In this document: in pieces, positions 27,390 through 39,224 of the stretch
How positions within the stretch are numbered: position 1 is the first letter of the stretch
Layout: the number at the start of each line of letters is the position of its first letter
Assembly (NCBI GenBank): GCA_030437565.1
Contig: CP129291.1
Coordinates: 124,001 to 188,000, forward strand
Direction: 5' to 3'
From: Terrilactibacillus sp. S3-3
GTDB lineage: Bacteria > Bacillota > Bacilli > Bacillales > Sporolactobacillaceae
DNA: 64,000 nucleotides
Notes under the pieces: generated by a model
The model's input: the letters and a program-made list of their open reading frames with translations, nothing else
Told to the model about the DNA's origin: nothing
Database searches by the model: none
Made by a program: the position numbers and the translations under genes

Positions 27390-27822
27390 ATGTTGATGCC
27401 AAAACGCGTGAAATATCGTAGACAACACCGCGGCAAGATGCGCGGTAAAACTAAAGGCGGCGCAACGGTTAGCTTTGGAGAATTCGGCCTGCAGGCTCTG
27501 GAATCCGCGTGGATTACAAGCCGCCAAATCGAAGCTGCCCGTATTGCCATGACACGTTACATGAAACGTGGAGGAAAAGTATGGATTAACATTTTCCCGC
27601 AAAAACCGTATACGGCAAAACCTTGAAGTCCGGATGGGTTCCGGTAAAGGTGCCCCGGAAGGATGGGTCGCCGTTGTAAAACCGGGCCGTGTGCTGTTTG
27701 AAGTCGGCGGTGTGACAGAAGAAGTTGCCCGTGAAGCGCTTCGTCTTGCTTCTCACAAATTGCCAATCAGAACGAAGTTAGTTAAACGTGAAGAAGTGGG
27801 TGGTGACGCAAATGAAGGCTGA
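27390..27822 (+). CDS. rplP: 50S ribosomal protein L16, frameshifted as read
   Basis: Organises the A-site region of the large subunit. The start [19 protein letters not shown] matches the family. One base is missing near 27624 ([26 protein letters not shown]). Repaired length is about 144 residues. The stop lies 11 bases inside rpmC, an overlap typical of this operon. Confidence 0.95.
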
Positions 27823-28015
27823 TGAAATTCGTAATTTAACCACTGCTGAAGTTGAACAAAATGTGAAGTCGCTGAAAGAAGAGCTTTTCAATTTACACTT
27901 TCAACTAGCAACGGGACAATTGGAAAATCCCGCCCGCATTCGTGAGGTTCGGAAATCCATTGCTCGTGCGAAAACGATTTTGCGTGAACGTGAACTGAAT
28001 ATCCAAAACGGTTAA
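27812..28015 (+). CDS. rpmC: 50S ribosomal protein L29
   Basis: Small helical protein beside the exit tunnel, 67 residues, intact. It shows [20 protein letters not shown] and [20 protein letters not shown] start at ATG 27812, overlapping the rplP end; an ATG at 27788 would add eight residues unlike the family. Confidence 0.95.
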   Translation: MKADEIRNLTTAEVEQNVKSLKEELFNLHFQLATGQLENPARIREVRKSIARAKTILRERELNIQNG

Positions 28016-28033
28016 GAAGGGAGGACTTTTTGA

Positions 28034-28299
28034 ATGGCAGAAGACCGTAACAGCCGCAAAGTATACGTTGGCCGGGTCGTTTCCGATAAAATGGATAAGA
28101 CCATTACCGTTTTAATTGAACATATAAGAACGATAAGCTTTATGGCAAACGCGTGAAATATTCAAAGAAATTTAAGGCACATGATGAAAATAATCAAGCG
28201 AAAATCGGCGACATTGTAGAAATCATGGAAACTCGCCCGCTTTCTAAGGATAAACGCTTTCGCCTTGTGAAAATCGTGGAAGAAGCCGTTATTATCTGA
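28034..28299 (+). CDS. rpsQ: 30S ribosomal protein S17, frameshifted as read
   Basis: Primary 16S-binding protein. ATG 28034 follows GGGAGGA. It reads [18 protein letters not shown], then one A is missing near 28121 ([24 protein letters not shown]), and the protein ends [13 protein letters not shown] at TGA 28297-28299. Repaired length is about 88 residues. Confidence 0.94.
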
Positions 28300-28341
28300 T
28301 TGCTTACTGTGGATGAATGATGGAAGGGAGGCTCTACTCTA

Positions 28342-28714
28342 ATGATTCAACAAGAAAGCCGTTTAAAGGTTGCTGACAACTCAGGCGCACGAGAAATTTT
28401 AACAATTAAGGTATTAGGCGGATCCGGAAGAAAAACAGCAAATGTTGGCGATGTGATTGTTGCTTCGGTCAAACAAGCAACACCAGGAGGCGTTGTTAAG
28501 AAAGGCGAAGTTGTCAAAGCTGTCGTCGTTCGCACGCGCCAAGGTGTAAGGCGTTCGGACGGATCTTATATTCGTTTTGATGAAAATGCCGCCGTTATTA
28601 TTCGCGATGATAAAGCCCGCGCGCGGCACACGTATCTTTGGACCTGTTGCCCGCGAACTGCGCGACGAGCATTTTATGAAAATCGTCTCGCTCGCACCGG
28701 AAGTTTTTTTATAA
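28342..28714 (+). CDS. rplN: 50S ribosomal protein L14, frameshifted as read
   Basis: Subunit-bridge protein. It starts [19 protein letters not shown]. An indel cluster in a CG-repeat near 28617 breaks the frame; the correct continuation is [27 protein letters not shown], ending at TAA 28712-28714. A T7 run just before the stop may add one residue. Repaired length is about 123 residues. Confidence 0.94.
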
Positions 28715-28758
28715 TTTGCAATGCTGGATTTGGATAAGAAGGAGGTGCGTTATCGACC

Positions 28759-29079
28759 ATGGCTCATTTGCATGTAAAAAAAGGAGATAAAGTTCAAGTT
28801 ATTTCCGGCAAAGACAAGGGAAAACAAGGTGTTATTTTAGAAGCTTACCCTTCCAGACAGCGCGTGCTTGTTGAAGGGGTTAACATTGTGAAAAAGCATT
28901 CTAAGCCTAATCAAGCCAGCCCTCAAGGAGGCATTCTTGAACATGAAGCTCCGATTCATGTTTCTAATGTAATGCCGCTTGATCCGAAAACAAATGAACC
29001 TACGCGAGTAGGATATACAGTTGTAGACGGCAAAAAAGTTCGTATCGCCAAAAAATCTGGTGAAGTTTTAGATAAATAA
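28759..29079 (+). CDS. rplX: 50S ribosomal protein L24
   Basis: Assembly-initiator protein with an N-terminal KOW motif ([20 protein letters not shown]) and [13 protein letters not shown]. 106 residues, intact, slightly longer than the 103-residue B. subtilis protein. AAGGAGGTG precedes the ATG. Confidence 0.95.
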   Translation: MAHLHVKKGDKVQVISGKDKGKQGVILEAYPSRQRVLVEGVNIVKKHSKPNQASPQGGILEHEAPIHVSNVMPLDPKTNEPTRVGYTVVDGKKVRIAKKSGEVLDK

Positions 29080-29105
29080 TGCAATTGTTGAAGGGAGGTA
29101 AACGC

Positions 29106-29643
29106 ATGGGACGTAAAGGAAAAATACCAAAAGGACGTTGTGCCTGCTCTAATTGAAAAATTTCATTACTCTTCCATTATGGAAGTTCCAAGGATAGAAA
29201 AAGTGGTTATTAATATGGGTGTCGGCGATGCTGTGCAAAATTCGAAAGCACTCGACAGTGCGGTTGAAGACTTAGCGGCAATCGCAGGACAAAAACCGGT
29301 TGTCACCAAGGCAAAAAAATCTATCGCTGCATTTAAATTGCGCGAAGGTATGCCGATCGGCGCAAAAGTGACGCTTCGCAAAGATCGCATGTATGACTTT
29401 CTGGATAAATTAATTTCTGTTTCTTTGCCTCGTGTACGTGACTTCCGCGGAGTTTCCAAAAAAGCTTTTGACGGCCGTGGAAACTACACGTTAGGTATTC
29501 GTGAACAATTAATTTTTCCGGAAATTGACTATGATAAGGTCAGCAAAGTACGCGGTATGGATATCGTGATTGTGACAACGGCAAAAACCGATGAAGAAGC
29601 ATCGGCATTGCTCAGTCTCCTTGGTATGCCATTCGCAAAATAA
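29106..29643 (+). CDS. rplE: 50S ribosomal protein L5, frameshifted as read
   Basis: Binds 5S rRNA and the P-site tRNA. GGGAGG precedes ATG 29106. An indel within the first codons (near 29116) separates the start from [20 protein letters not shown]. The rest is intact and conserved ([54 protein letters not shown]). Repaired length is about 179 residues. Confidence 0.95.
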
Positions 29644-29668
29644 TAAGAATGTAAGGAGGAAGCAGATC

Positions 29669-29856
29669 TTGGCAAAAAAATCGATGTTAGTTTCTCAACG
29701 TCGCGGCAAAAAGTTTAAAGTCCAAGAATACACACGGTGTGAACGTTGCGGACGTCCTCATTCGGTTCTTCGGAAATTCAAATTATGCAGAATTTGTTTT
29801 CGCGAACTTGCTTATAAAGGACAAATCCCTGGCGTCAAAAAAAATCTAGCTGGTAA
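29669..29856 (+). CDS. rpsN: 30S ribosomal protein S14, zinc-binding form, frameshifted at its end
   Basis: Short type Z S14 with the zinc site CERCGRPH...CRIC. It starts with TTG at 29669, eight bases after AAGGAGGA. Two extra A in the A8 run at about 29837-29844 shift the last codons; with six A the protein ends GVKKSSW at TAA 29854-29856, the usual 61-residue length. Confidence 0.93.
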
Positions 29857-29889
29857 AAATACAAGGTTAAGGGAAGGAGGTTGTTTTGA

Positions 29890-30288
29890 ATGGTCATGAC
29901 CGATCCGATTGCAGATATGCTCACTCGTATTCGCAATGCGAATACTGTTCGTCATGAACAACTCGAACTGCCTGGCTCGAGGGTCAAAAAAGAAATTGCT
30001 GAAATCTTGAAGCGTGAAGGCTTCATTAAAGATGTGGAATATATTCAAGACAACAAGCAAGGCGTACTCCGTCTGTTTCTTAAATACGGTGTGCATAAAG
30101 AACGCGTCATCACAGGACTTAAAAGAATCAGCAAACCGGGCCTTCGTGTCTATGCTAAAGCAGGCGAAGTGCCGAAAGTTCTTGGAGGACTCGGTATTGC
30201 TATTGTTTCCACTTCAAAGGGCATTATTACGGATAAAGAAGCACGTCAGCAACAAGTTGGCGGCGAAGTGCTCGCATACGTTTGGTAA
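29890..30288 (+). CDS. rpsH: 30S ribosomal protein S8
   Basis: Binds the central domain of 16S rRNA. 132 residues, intact: [20 protein letters not shown] at the start and [20 protein letters not shown] near the end. GGAAGGAGG precedes the start. Confidence 0.96.
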   Translation: MVMTDPIADMLTRIRNANTVRHEQLELPGSRVKKEIAEILKREGFIKDVEYIQDNKQGVLRLFLKYGVHKERVITGLKRISKPGLRVYAKAGEVPKVLGGLGIAIVSTSKGIITDKEARQQQVGGEVLAYVW

Positions 30289-30312
30289 ATTAAGAAGAAT
30301 GGAGGTGCCGTA

Positions 30313-30853
30313 ATGTCTCGTATTGGTTTAAAGCCTACTGTTATACCTGATGGAGTAGCAGTGACTATCGAAGGCCAAAAGGTAACGGTCAAGGGGCCAA
30401 AAGGAGAACTGATTCGTTCCTTTCACCCCGACATGGCTATCGTACAAGAAAACAATGAAGTAAAAGTTTCACGCCCAAGTGATTCTAAAGAACACCGCTC
30501 GCTGCATGGTACGACAAGCAGTATTATCAGCAACATGGTTGAAGGCGTGACGAAGGGTTTCAAGAAGAACCTGGAACTCGTCGGTGTCGGTTATCGTGCC
30601 AATAAACAAGGCAAGCAAGAACCTTGTGCTTAACGTTGGGTATTCCCACCCTGTTGAGGTCGTTCCGGAAGAAGGAATTGAGATCAATGTGGAAGGAAAT
30701 AACAAAGTAAGCGTGCTTGGTATCGACAAACAACGCGTCGGTGAAGTGGCGGCGAATATTCGCTCCATCCGCCCGCCTGAACCTTACAAAGGCAAGGGCA
30801 TTCGTTATGAAGGCGAACATGTACGCCGCAAAGAAGGAAAAACCGGTAAATAA
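30313..30853 (+). CDS. rplF: 50S ribosomal protein L6, frameshifted as read
   Basis: Located near the sarcin-ricin loop. It begins [20 protein letters not shown]. One indel near 30615 breaks the frame in [24 protein letters not shown]. The C-terminal signature [20 protein letters not shown] is present. Repaired length is about 179 residues. Confidence 0.95.
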
Positions 30854-30881
30854 TAAATAACTTAAGAAAGGAGCGCGGGGC

Positions 30882-31246
30882 ATGATTACGAAGCAAGACA
30901 AAAATGCTATTCGCAAAAGAAGGCACCAACACGTACGCCATCGTATCTCCGGTACGAGTGAACGTCCGCGTTTAAATGTCTTTCGTTCATCAAAAAAAAT
31001 ATCTACGCTCAACTGATTGATGATGAAAAAGGCGTAACACTTGTTTCCTCATCAACAGTTGATAAGACGCTTGATCTTGAAAAAAGCGGTGATGTCGACG
31101 CTGCGAAGAAAGTCGGCGAACTCATCGGTAAACGCGCGTTGGAAAAAGGTATTGATACTGTCGTGTTTGATAGAGGCGGATATCTCTATCACGGCCGGAT
31201 AAAGGCTTTGGCAGAAGGCGCTCGTGAAGCCGGACTTAAATTCTAA
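30882..31246 (+). CDS. rplR: 50S ribosomal protein L18, frameshifted as read
   Basis: Binds 5S rRNA with L5. ATG 30882 behind AAAGGAG. The N-terminus has [18 protein letters not shown]. An A-run error near 30995 breaks the frame before [21 protein letters not shown]. The end reads [19 protein letters not shown]. Repaired length is about 120 residues. Confidence 0.94.
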
Positions 31247-31263
31247 TATAAGGAGGGGAATCC

Positions 31264-31768
31264 ATGGCTAATAATGATCGAAATAAATCAGAGTATGAAG
31301 AACGTGTTGTAACGATTAATCGTGTAGCAAAAGTGGTAAAAGGCGGTCGTCGTTTCCGTTTTGCCGCACTGGTTGTTGTTGGTGATAAAAAAGGCAATGT
31401 TGGTTTCGGTTCAGGCAAAGCACATGAAGTACCTGAAGCGATTCGCAAAGCGATTGAAGATGCCAAGAAAAACTTATTCAGTGTGCCGATCGTGAATACA
31501 ACGATTCCGCATCAAGTTGTCGGACACTTCGGCGCCGGCAGCGTCCTTTTAAAGCCAGCTACTGAAGGTACCGGTATTATTGCCGGCGGACCGGTTCGTG
31601 CGGTTCTTGAATTAGCCGGCCGGTTTAGGGGATATTCTTTCGAAATCTCTCGGTTCCAATAATCCGACTAACATGGTTCGCGCGACGGTTGACGGACTGA
31701 AAAGCTTGAAACGTGTCGAAGATGTTGCTAAGCTTCGTGGAAAATCCGTTGAAGAATTGTTAGGATAA
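31264..31768 (+). CDS. rpsE: 30S ribosomal protein S5, frameshifted as read
   Basis: Involved in mRNA handling and decoding accuracy. The dsRNA-binding segment reads [21 protein letters not shown] disturbed stretch at about 31620-31635 breaks the frame before [20 protein letters not shown]. The end reads VEELLG. Repaired length is about 167 residues. Confidence 0.95.
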
Positions 31769-31781
31769 GGGGGGAATAATG

Positions 31782-31970
31782 ATGGCAAAGAAACTTGAAA
31801 TCACCCTTAAACACAGCATTATTGGCCGGCCTGAGGCACAGCGCGTGACGGTCAGAACACTCGGCCTGAAAAAAACCTATCAATCGGTTATACATGAAGA
31901 CAATCCGGCGATTCGCGGAATGATCAATAAAGTGTCTCACCTTTTAGCAGTTAAAGAAATCAACGAATAA
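31782..31970 (+). CDS. rpmD: 50S ribosomal protein L30
   Basis: 62 residues, intact: [20 protein letters not shown] and [25 protein letters not shown] precedes two adjacent ATGs (31779 and 31782); I chose the second because it gives the family N-terminus [10 protein letters not shown]. Confidence 0.94.
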   Translation: MAKKLEITLKHSIIGRPEAQRVTVRTLGLKKTYQSVIHEDNPAIRGMINKVSHLLAVKEINE

Positions 31971-32003
31971 TAACATAAAAAATGATAACAAGGAGGTGCC
32001 ATA

Positions 32004-32442
32004 ATGAAACTTCATGAATTAAAACCAGCAGAAGGATCACGTTTTGCAAAGAAAAGGGTCGGCCGTGGCAATGGTTCCGGACTTGGCAAAACATCCGGTC
32101 GAGGCCAAAAAGGTCAAGTCGCGTTCAGGCGGTGGCGTACGCCCAGGGTTTGAAGGCGGTCAAATGCCGATTACACAACGCCTGCCAAAACGCGGCTTTA
32201 AGAACCCGACACGCAAAGAGTATACAGTTGTGAATGTCGAAACATTAAACCGTTTTGAAAAGGGTACGGAAGTCACACCGGAACTTTTGCTTGAAACCCG
32301 TGTGATCCGTAAATTAAATGATGGCGTTAAAGTGCTTGGAAAAGGGAAGCTTGAAACCAGCTTAACCGTCAAGGCACATAAATTCTCTGCTTCTGCCAAA
32401 GAAGCAATTGAAGCGGCTGGCGGAAACATTGAGGTGATTTGA
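32004..32442 (+). CDS. rplO: 50S ribosomal protein L15, frameshifted as read
   Basis: Late-assembly protein. The Gly-rich N-terminal tail [22 protein letters not shown] is present; a frame change near 32117 precedes [20 protein letters not shown]. The C-terminus reads [20 protein letters not shown]. The stop overlaps the secY ATG by one base. Repaired length is about 146 residues. Confidence 0.95.
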
Positions 32443-33724
32443 TGTTTCAAATGATTTCCAGCATTTGGCGTGTAGCTGAAATACGGAAAAAAGTCCTCTT
32501 TACTCTGTTGATGCTCATCATTTTCCGGATCGGGACATTTATTCCCGTGCCGGATATTAACAGCAGCATGATCAATATTAGTGATTCCAGTGCTTTTGGC
32601 TTATTCAATACTTGGCGGTGGCGCGTTGCAGAACTTTTCGATTCTTTCAATGGGAATCATGCCATACATCACATCGTCCATCATCGTGCAGCTTCTGCAG
32701 ATGGACGTTGTGCCAAAGTTAACGGAGTGGTCAAAGCAAGGTGAGATGGGACGGCGCAAGCTTAACCAGCTGACAAGGTACGGAACGATCGTACTTGGTT
32801 TCATTGAGGCAATTGGACTTTCATTTGGATTTAATTCAAATTTTCCCGGACTGGTTGAAAATCCGACCATCTGGACTTATCTCATTATTGCTCTCGTATT
32901 AACTGCCGGAACAGCTTTTTTGATGTGGCTGGGCGACCAAATTACTGCATACGGTGTCGGAAATGGCATTTCCATTATTATTTTCGCCGGAATCGTTGCC
33001 CGTATTCCAACATCTGTGAATCAAATTTATGCACAACGTTTTGCCAATGCAACGAATACATTCATGGAAGTTTTGGGGCTGTTGGTTATTTTGGTTATTG
33101 TTTTGCTGATCGTCGTCGGCACTATTTTTGTTCAACAAGGCATGAGAAAGATTCCGATTCAATATGCAAAACGGACAATCGGAACGAAAACATACAGTGT
33201 TGAACCGACGCATTTGCCGATCAAAGTGAATGCCGCCGGGGTTATCCCGGTTATCTTTGCTATTTCACTGATGATCACGCCGCCGACAATTGCAAAATTT
33301 TTTCCAACAAACACTGTTACATCGTGGATCATACGCGTTTTTGATTACACGACGGTATACGGCATGATCATTTATGCAGCATTAATTATCGCCTTTACCT
33401 ATTTTTACACCTTTGTACAAGTCAATCCTGAGAAAATGGCTGAAAACCTTGGCAAACAGGGCGGATATATTCCTGGCATTCGGCCGGGAAAAAGCACTGA
33501 AGAGTACGTGACCCGAATCTTGTACCGATTAACCCTTTTAGGTGCAATCTTCCTGGCAGTGATTTCTCTCCTTCCAATGGTGTTTGGAGAAATTGGCAAC
33601 TTGCCTGCCAGCAGAAATTGGCGGCACAAGCTTGCTGATCGTTGTCGGTGTTGCACTGGATACGATGAAACGTATTGAAGGGCAATTGATCAAAAGGCAT
33701 TATCAAGGTTTCATCAAGAGGTAA
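32442..33724 (+). CDS. secY: Preprotein translocase channel SecY, frameshifted as read
   Basis: Pore subunit of SecYEG with ten membrane helices, recognised from [19 protein letters not shown] in helix 1, [41 protein letters not shown] and [20 protein letters not shown] in the cytosolic loop. Frame changes near 32610 (after FGLFNT) and 33615 ([26 protein letters not shown]). Repaired length is about 427 residues. Coupled to rplO at its start. Confidence 0.95.
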
Positions 33725-35156
<1,432 letters not shown>

Positions 35157-35172
35157 GTGAAGGTGATGATTG

Positions 35173-35544
35173 ATGGGAACTGATTTGGAATGTACACCTG
35201 TTCCCGGCCAGCTTGCCCTTGTATTGAAGGGAAGGGAAGCAGGCTCCTATTGTGTAATTGTGCGGATTCTTAATCATCGCTTCGTTGAAGTGGCGGATGG
35301 CAATATTCGCAAGTTTGATAAAGCCAAGAAGAAAAACATCAACCATCTCGATCTCCAGCCCTATGTGTCAGCGGAAGTGCAAAAGAGTTTACAGGAAACC
35401 GGGCGTGTAACGAATGGGAAATTGCGCTTTGCCATTGCGCATTATTTAAATGAAAAAAAACAATTGACAATCAGTGACAAGAGGAAGGGTGAGGTCAGCC
35501 GATGGCTAAGGAAGACGTCATTGAAGTTGAAGGCACCGTTATAG
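35173..35544 (+). CDS. ybzG: KOW-domain RNA-binding protein (YbzG-like)
   Basis: Small L14e/L6e-like KOW protein found between map and infA in Bacilli; its role is not well defined. It reads [20 protein letters not shown] (KOW), [19 protein letters not shown], and [20 protein letters not shown]. As read it runs 43 bases into infA, longer than relatives of about 95 residues, so the A8 run at about 35453-35460 or a nearby indel has probably removed the true stop. Confidence 0.8.
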   Translation: MGTDLECTPVPGQLALVLKGREAGSYCVIVRILNHRFVEVADGNIRKFDKAKKKNINHLDLQPYVSAEVQKSLQETGRVTNGKLRFAIAHYLNEKKQLTISDKRKGEVSRWLRKTSLKLKAPL

Positions 35545-35720
35545 AACCACTACCAAATGCAATGTTTCGAGTCGAATTGGAAAATGGTCATAAGATACTG
35601 GCTCACGTGTCCGGCAAAATTCGTATGCACTATATTCGGATCTTGCCTGGAGACAAAGTGACTGTCGAATTATCGCCGTATGATTTATCACGCGGGCGCA
35701 TTACTTTTAGACATAAGTAA
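35502..35720 (+). CDS. infA: Translation initiation factor IF-1
   Basis: OB-fold factor that occupies the A site during initiation. 72 residues, intact: [40 protein letters not shown] and [20 protein letters not shown] lies seven bases before the ATG. Its start is inside the apparent 3' end of the KOW-protein gene. Confidence 0.96.
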   Translation: MAKEDVIEVEGTVIEPLPNAMFRVELENGHKILAHVSGKIRMHYIRILPGDKVTVELSPYDLSRGRITFRHK

Positions 35721-35753
35721 AAAAAGTCCCTGCGTATAAGGAGGGTTCCACAA

Positions 35754-35868
35754 ATGAAAGTCAGACCATCAGTAAAAAAAGATGTGCGAAAAATGCAAAG
35801 TGATTCGCCGCAAGGGCGTTGTCATGGTTATCTGTGAAAATCCGAAGCACAAACAAAGACAAGGATAA
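35754..35868 (+). CDS. rpmJ: 50S ribosomal protein L36, frameshifted as read
   Basis: Zinc-ribbon protein of about 37 residues. It starts KVRPSVKK; one extra A in the A7 run near 35782 breaks the frame before [20 protein letters not shown], which carries the CxxC...C...H zinc site, and ends PKHKQRQG. Too short to stand out without this correction. Confidence 0.92.
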
Positions 35869-35890
35869 TAACGAGGAGGTGTTTTAACGT

Positions 35891-36258
35891 ATGGCACGTA
35901 TTGCAGGTGTCGATATTCCAAGAGAAAAACGCGTCGTTATTTCTCTGACATATATTTACGGCATTGGCTTGCCGACTGCTCAAAAGATTTTGGAAGAAGC
36001 AAAGGTGTCTGAAGATACACGTGTACGTGATCTGACTGAAGAAGAATTAACACGTATTCGCGAAGTGGTTGACCGCTACAAAGTTGAAGGCGATCTGAGG
36101 CGCGAAGTTTCTCTCAACATCAAACGTTTAATTGAAATCGGCTCATATAGAGGCATCCGCCACCGCCGCGGTCTGCCGGTTCGCGGTCAAAATACGAAAA
36201 AAACAATTCGCGTACGCGCAAAGGTCCGCGTCGCACGATTGCTAATAAGAAAAAATAA
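35891..36258 (+). CDS. rpsM: 30S ribosomal protein S13, frameshifted at its end
   Basis: Head protein contacting P-site tRNA. It reads [20 protein letters not shown] and [19 protein letters not shown]. One extra A in the A7 run near 36200 changes the tail; with six A it continues [19 protein letters not shown] and stops at TAA 36256-36258, giving 122 residues. Confidence 0.94.
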
Positions 36259-36277
36259 GTAAAGGAGGGAACTATTC

Positions 36278-36670
36278 ATGCCAAAACAAACAACACGTAC
36301 CCGCAAACGTCGTGTCAAAAGGAACGTGGAAAACGGGGTGGCTCATATCCGCTCTACGTTCAACAATACTATCGTAACGATTACAGATCCGCATGGTAAT
36401 GCCATCGCTTGGGCAAGCGCAGGCGGCCTTGGTTTTAAAGGATCTCGTAAATCAACGCCATTCGCCGCGCAAACTGCTGCAGAAACTGCAGGAAAAAGCG
36501 CACTCGAAAGTGGAATGAAAACAATTGAAGTCTCCGTTAAAGGACCGGGAGCCGGCCGTGAAGCAGCCATTCGTGCTCTTCAAGCTGTTGGCCTTGAAGT
36601 AACGGCTATTCGTGACGTTACACCTGTTCCGCATAACGGCTGCCGTCCGCCAAAACGTCGTCGCGTCTGA
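36278..36670 (+). CDS. rpsK: 30S ribosomal protein S11
   Basis: Platform protein; 130 residues, intact. It shows [38 protein letters not shown] and the conserved end [24 protein letters not shown] precedes the ATG. Confidence 0.96.
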   Translation: MPKQTTRTRKRRVKRNVENGVAHIRSTFNNTIVTITDPHGNAIAWASAGGLGFKGSRKSTPFAAQTAAETAGKSALESGMKTIEVSVKGPGAGREAAIRALQAVGLEVTAIRDVTPVPHNGCRPPKRRRV

Positions 36671-36781
36671 TTTTCTCACGTATATCCTGTCATTAATGTG
36701 TTAATAATGCTTATTATTCGCAAACATGGACGAGACAGTTTTAATAAACATGCCGTATGCCCTAAGGGAATTTGTACGGGA

Positions 36782-36811
36782 AATTTCGGTTAGAACCTCT
36801 AACCGAAGTTT
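36782..36811 (+). promoter_or_regulatory. Hairpin in the rpsK-rpoA spacer
   Basis: TTCGGTTAGA and TCTAACCGAA form a perfect 10-bp stem with a 3-base loop in the 170-base gap before rpoA. No long T run follows, so it looks more like a processing, stabilising or regulatory hairpin than a terminator. No convincing promoter was seen beside it. Confidence 0.55.
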
Positions 36812-36840
36812 CGACGTTTTGAAGGAGGGTTTTTTGTTGA

Positions 36841-37785
36841 ATGATTGAAATCGAAAAGCCAAAGATCGAGACGGTTGAAATCGCAGACGATGCAACGTAT
36901 GGCAAGTTTGTTGTTGAACCACTCGAACGTGGGTACGGGACAACTCTAGGTAATTCTTTACGTCGAATTTTGCTTTCTTCCCTCCCAGGCGCGGCTGTTA
37001 CGACAGTGCAATTTGATACTGTGCTTCATGAATTTTCCACCATCGAAGGCGTTGTAGAAGATGTGACAACGATCATTCTGAATATCAAGAAGCTGGCAAT
37101 GAAGCTTTATTCAAAGAAGAAAAGACACTGGAAATCGACGTTCAAAGAGAAGGAAAAGTGACAGCTGCCGATATAATTCACGATAGCGATGTTGAAATTC
37201 TAAATCCCGAACTTGAAATCGCTACGCTGGCCAACGATGCCCATTTTCATGTAAGAATGGTGGCAAAAAAAGGCCGTGGATATGTACCTGCTGATGGAAA
37301 CAAAAGCGATGAATTGCCAATTGGCGTCATCCCGATCGACTCGATTTACACACCGGTATCAAGGGTTAACTACCAAGTCGAAAAGACACGTGTCGGCCAA
37401 GTCGCCAATTATGATAAATTGACGCTTGACGTGTGGACCGACGGCAGCATTCGGCCTGAAGAAGCGGTGTCCATTGGCGCTAAGATTTTATCGGAACATC
37501 TTAATATTTTTGTAGGATTGACCGATCAAGCACAAAATGCTGAAATTATGATTGAAAAAAAGAAGAAGATCAAAAAGAAAAAGTGCTTGAAATGACGATC
37601 GAAGAGCTGGTCTATCCGTTCGCTCCTATAACTGCTTAAAACGCGCAGGGATTAATACTGTGCAAGAACTGACGCAAAAATCGGAAGAGGACATGATGAA
37701 GGTCAGAAATCTTGGCCGGAAATCTCTTGAAGAAGTAGAAGAAAAACTTGGCGATCTTGGCTTAGGTCTAAGACAAGAAGAGTAG
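36841..37785 (+). CDS. rpoA: RNA polymerase alpha subunit, frameshifted as read
   Basis: Alpha subunit: N-terminal assembly domain ([20 protein letters not shown]) and C-terminal promoter/activator domain ([36 protein letters not shown]). Frame changes near 37113, 37563 (A7 run) and 37605 are needed. Repaired length is about 315 residues. GGAGGG precedes ATG 36841. It lies between rpsK and rplQ as usual. Confidence 0.95.
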
Positions 37786-37863
37786 ATGTTCAAAGTTTGA
37801 TTGGAAACTTTTTTTTTTGCGCAAAAAAGAAAATGATTCAACAGAAAAGGAGGGTATGTGTTC

Positions 37864-38228
37864 ATGGCATACGCAAAACTAGGTCGTGATACGGCAAGCC
37901 GGAAGGCACTGTTTCGCGATCTCGCAACTGATTTAATTATCAATGAAAGAATTGAAACGACTCACTCCAAGGCGAAAGAGCTTCGTTCGGTTGTGGAAAA
38001 ACTGATCACACTCGGCAAGCGCGGCGATCTTCATGCACGCCGGCAAGCCGCTGCATTTGTTCGCAATGAAGTGGTGGGCGACGAATCGGGGCAAAAAGCG
38101 CTGCAAAAGCTTTTGATGATGATATTGCCAAACGTTATGAAGATCGTCAGGGCGGCTATACGCGAGTTCTCAAAACAGGTCCTCGCCGCGGCGACAACGC
38201 CGAAATGGCGATTATTGAATTGGTTTAA
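37864..38228 (+). CDS. rplQ: 50S ribosomal protein L17, frameshifted as read
   Basis: Exit-tunnel surface protein and last gene of the superoperon. It reads [20 protein letters not shown] and [20 protein letters not shown]. One base is missing near 38112 ([20 protein letters not shown]), and the corrected end [10 protein letters not shown] stops at TAA 38226-38228. Repaired length is about 121 residues. Confidence 0.94.
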
Positions 38229-38243
38229 TTACTTTGCTAATAG

Positions 38244-38292
38244 GGCAGAGGGAGGTTCACCATGAGCCTGCTCTTTGCCTTTTTTTTTTTTT
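38244..38292 (+). terminator. Intrinsic terminator after rplQ
   Basis: GGCAGAG...CTC-TT-TGCC enclosing AGGTTC/GAGCCT forms a long hairpin followed by a 12-base T tract. Confidence 0.82.
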
Positions 38293-38385
38293 ATATCATC
38301 AAATGAATCACTCGCGCCCCGCCGGACGTTGTTTGATTAGCCGTTTAGAACAGTATGTCATGAACCAGGGAGGGGAGGGCTGACA

Positions 38386-39224
38386 ATGAATAAAATTATA
38401 GAAGTAAGCAAACTGTGCTTTCGTTATCACGATCATGAACCGTGGATTCTTCAGAATATCAATTTTTCTGTTGAACAAGGGGAATGGCTGGCGATCATCG
38501 GCCATAATGGTTCAGGAAAATCAACACTGGCGAAGTGTTTGAACGGTTTGCTCGAGCCGCAGAAAGGATCAGTCACGGTGGGTGGGTTGGATACAAAAGA
38601 CCGGCAAGCAATTTGGATATTCGCCGCCAGGTGGGGATGGTCTTTCAAAATCCGGACAATCAGTTTGTTGGTGCGACAGTGAAGGACGATGTGGCGTTTG
38701 GTATGGAGAATCACGGCGTGCCGCGTGAGGAGATGATCACTCGTTTGTCGGAGGCTCTGAAACTTGTCAAAATGGATGAATTTGAAAATCAAGAGCCTCA
38801 CCGGTTATCCGGGGGACAAAAACAGCGTGTGGCGATCGCCGGGATTATTGCTCTTAAGCCTTCGATTGTGATATTGGATGAAGCCACCTCCATGCTTGAT
38901 CCGGAAGGACGCCATGATATCATTCAGACGATGCGCTTTTTGAATAAGAAACATCATTTGACGGTTTTGTCGATCACCCATGACCTGGAAGAAGCGATTT
39001 ACTCCGATCGGATGATTGTGATGAATCATGGCCAGATTATTCGAACGGGAAGTCCAAGAGAAATTTTCACATCTTCCGAAGTGCTTGAGAAGATTGGCCT
39101 TGATTTGCCATTCGCGATTAAACTCCGGGAATCACTGCGAAAAAAAGGGCTATCCCTGTCTGATCGATCTTTATTTCAAGAAGAGCTGGTGGATGAGCTA
39201 TGGACATTACAATCTCGCATTTAA
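38386..39224 (+). CDS. ecfA1: ECF transporter ATPase EcfA1, frameshifted as read
   Basis: One of two ABC ATPases that power energy-coupling-factor uptake of vitamins or metals through exchangeable S components. Walker A is GHNGSGKST, the Q-loop VFQNPDNQF, the signature LSGGQKQR and Walker [16 protein letters not shown]. One base missing near 38610 breaks the frame before [12 protein letters not shown]. Repaired length is about 279 residues. Overlaps ecfA2 by 25 bases. Confidence 0.93.
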
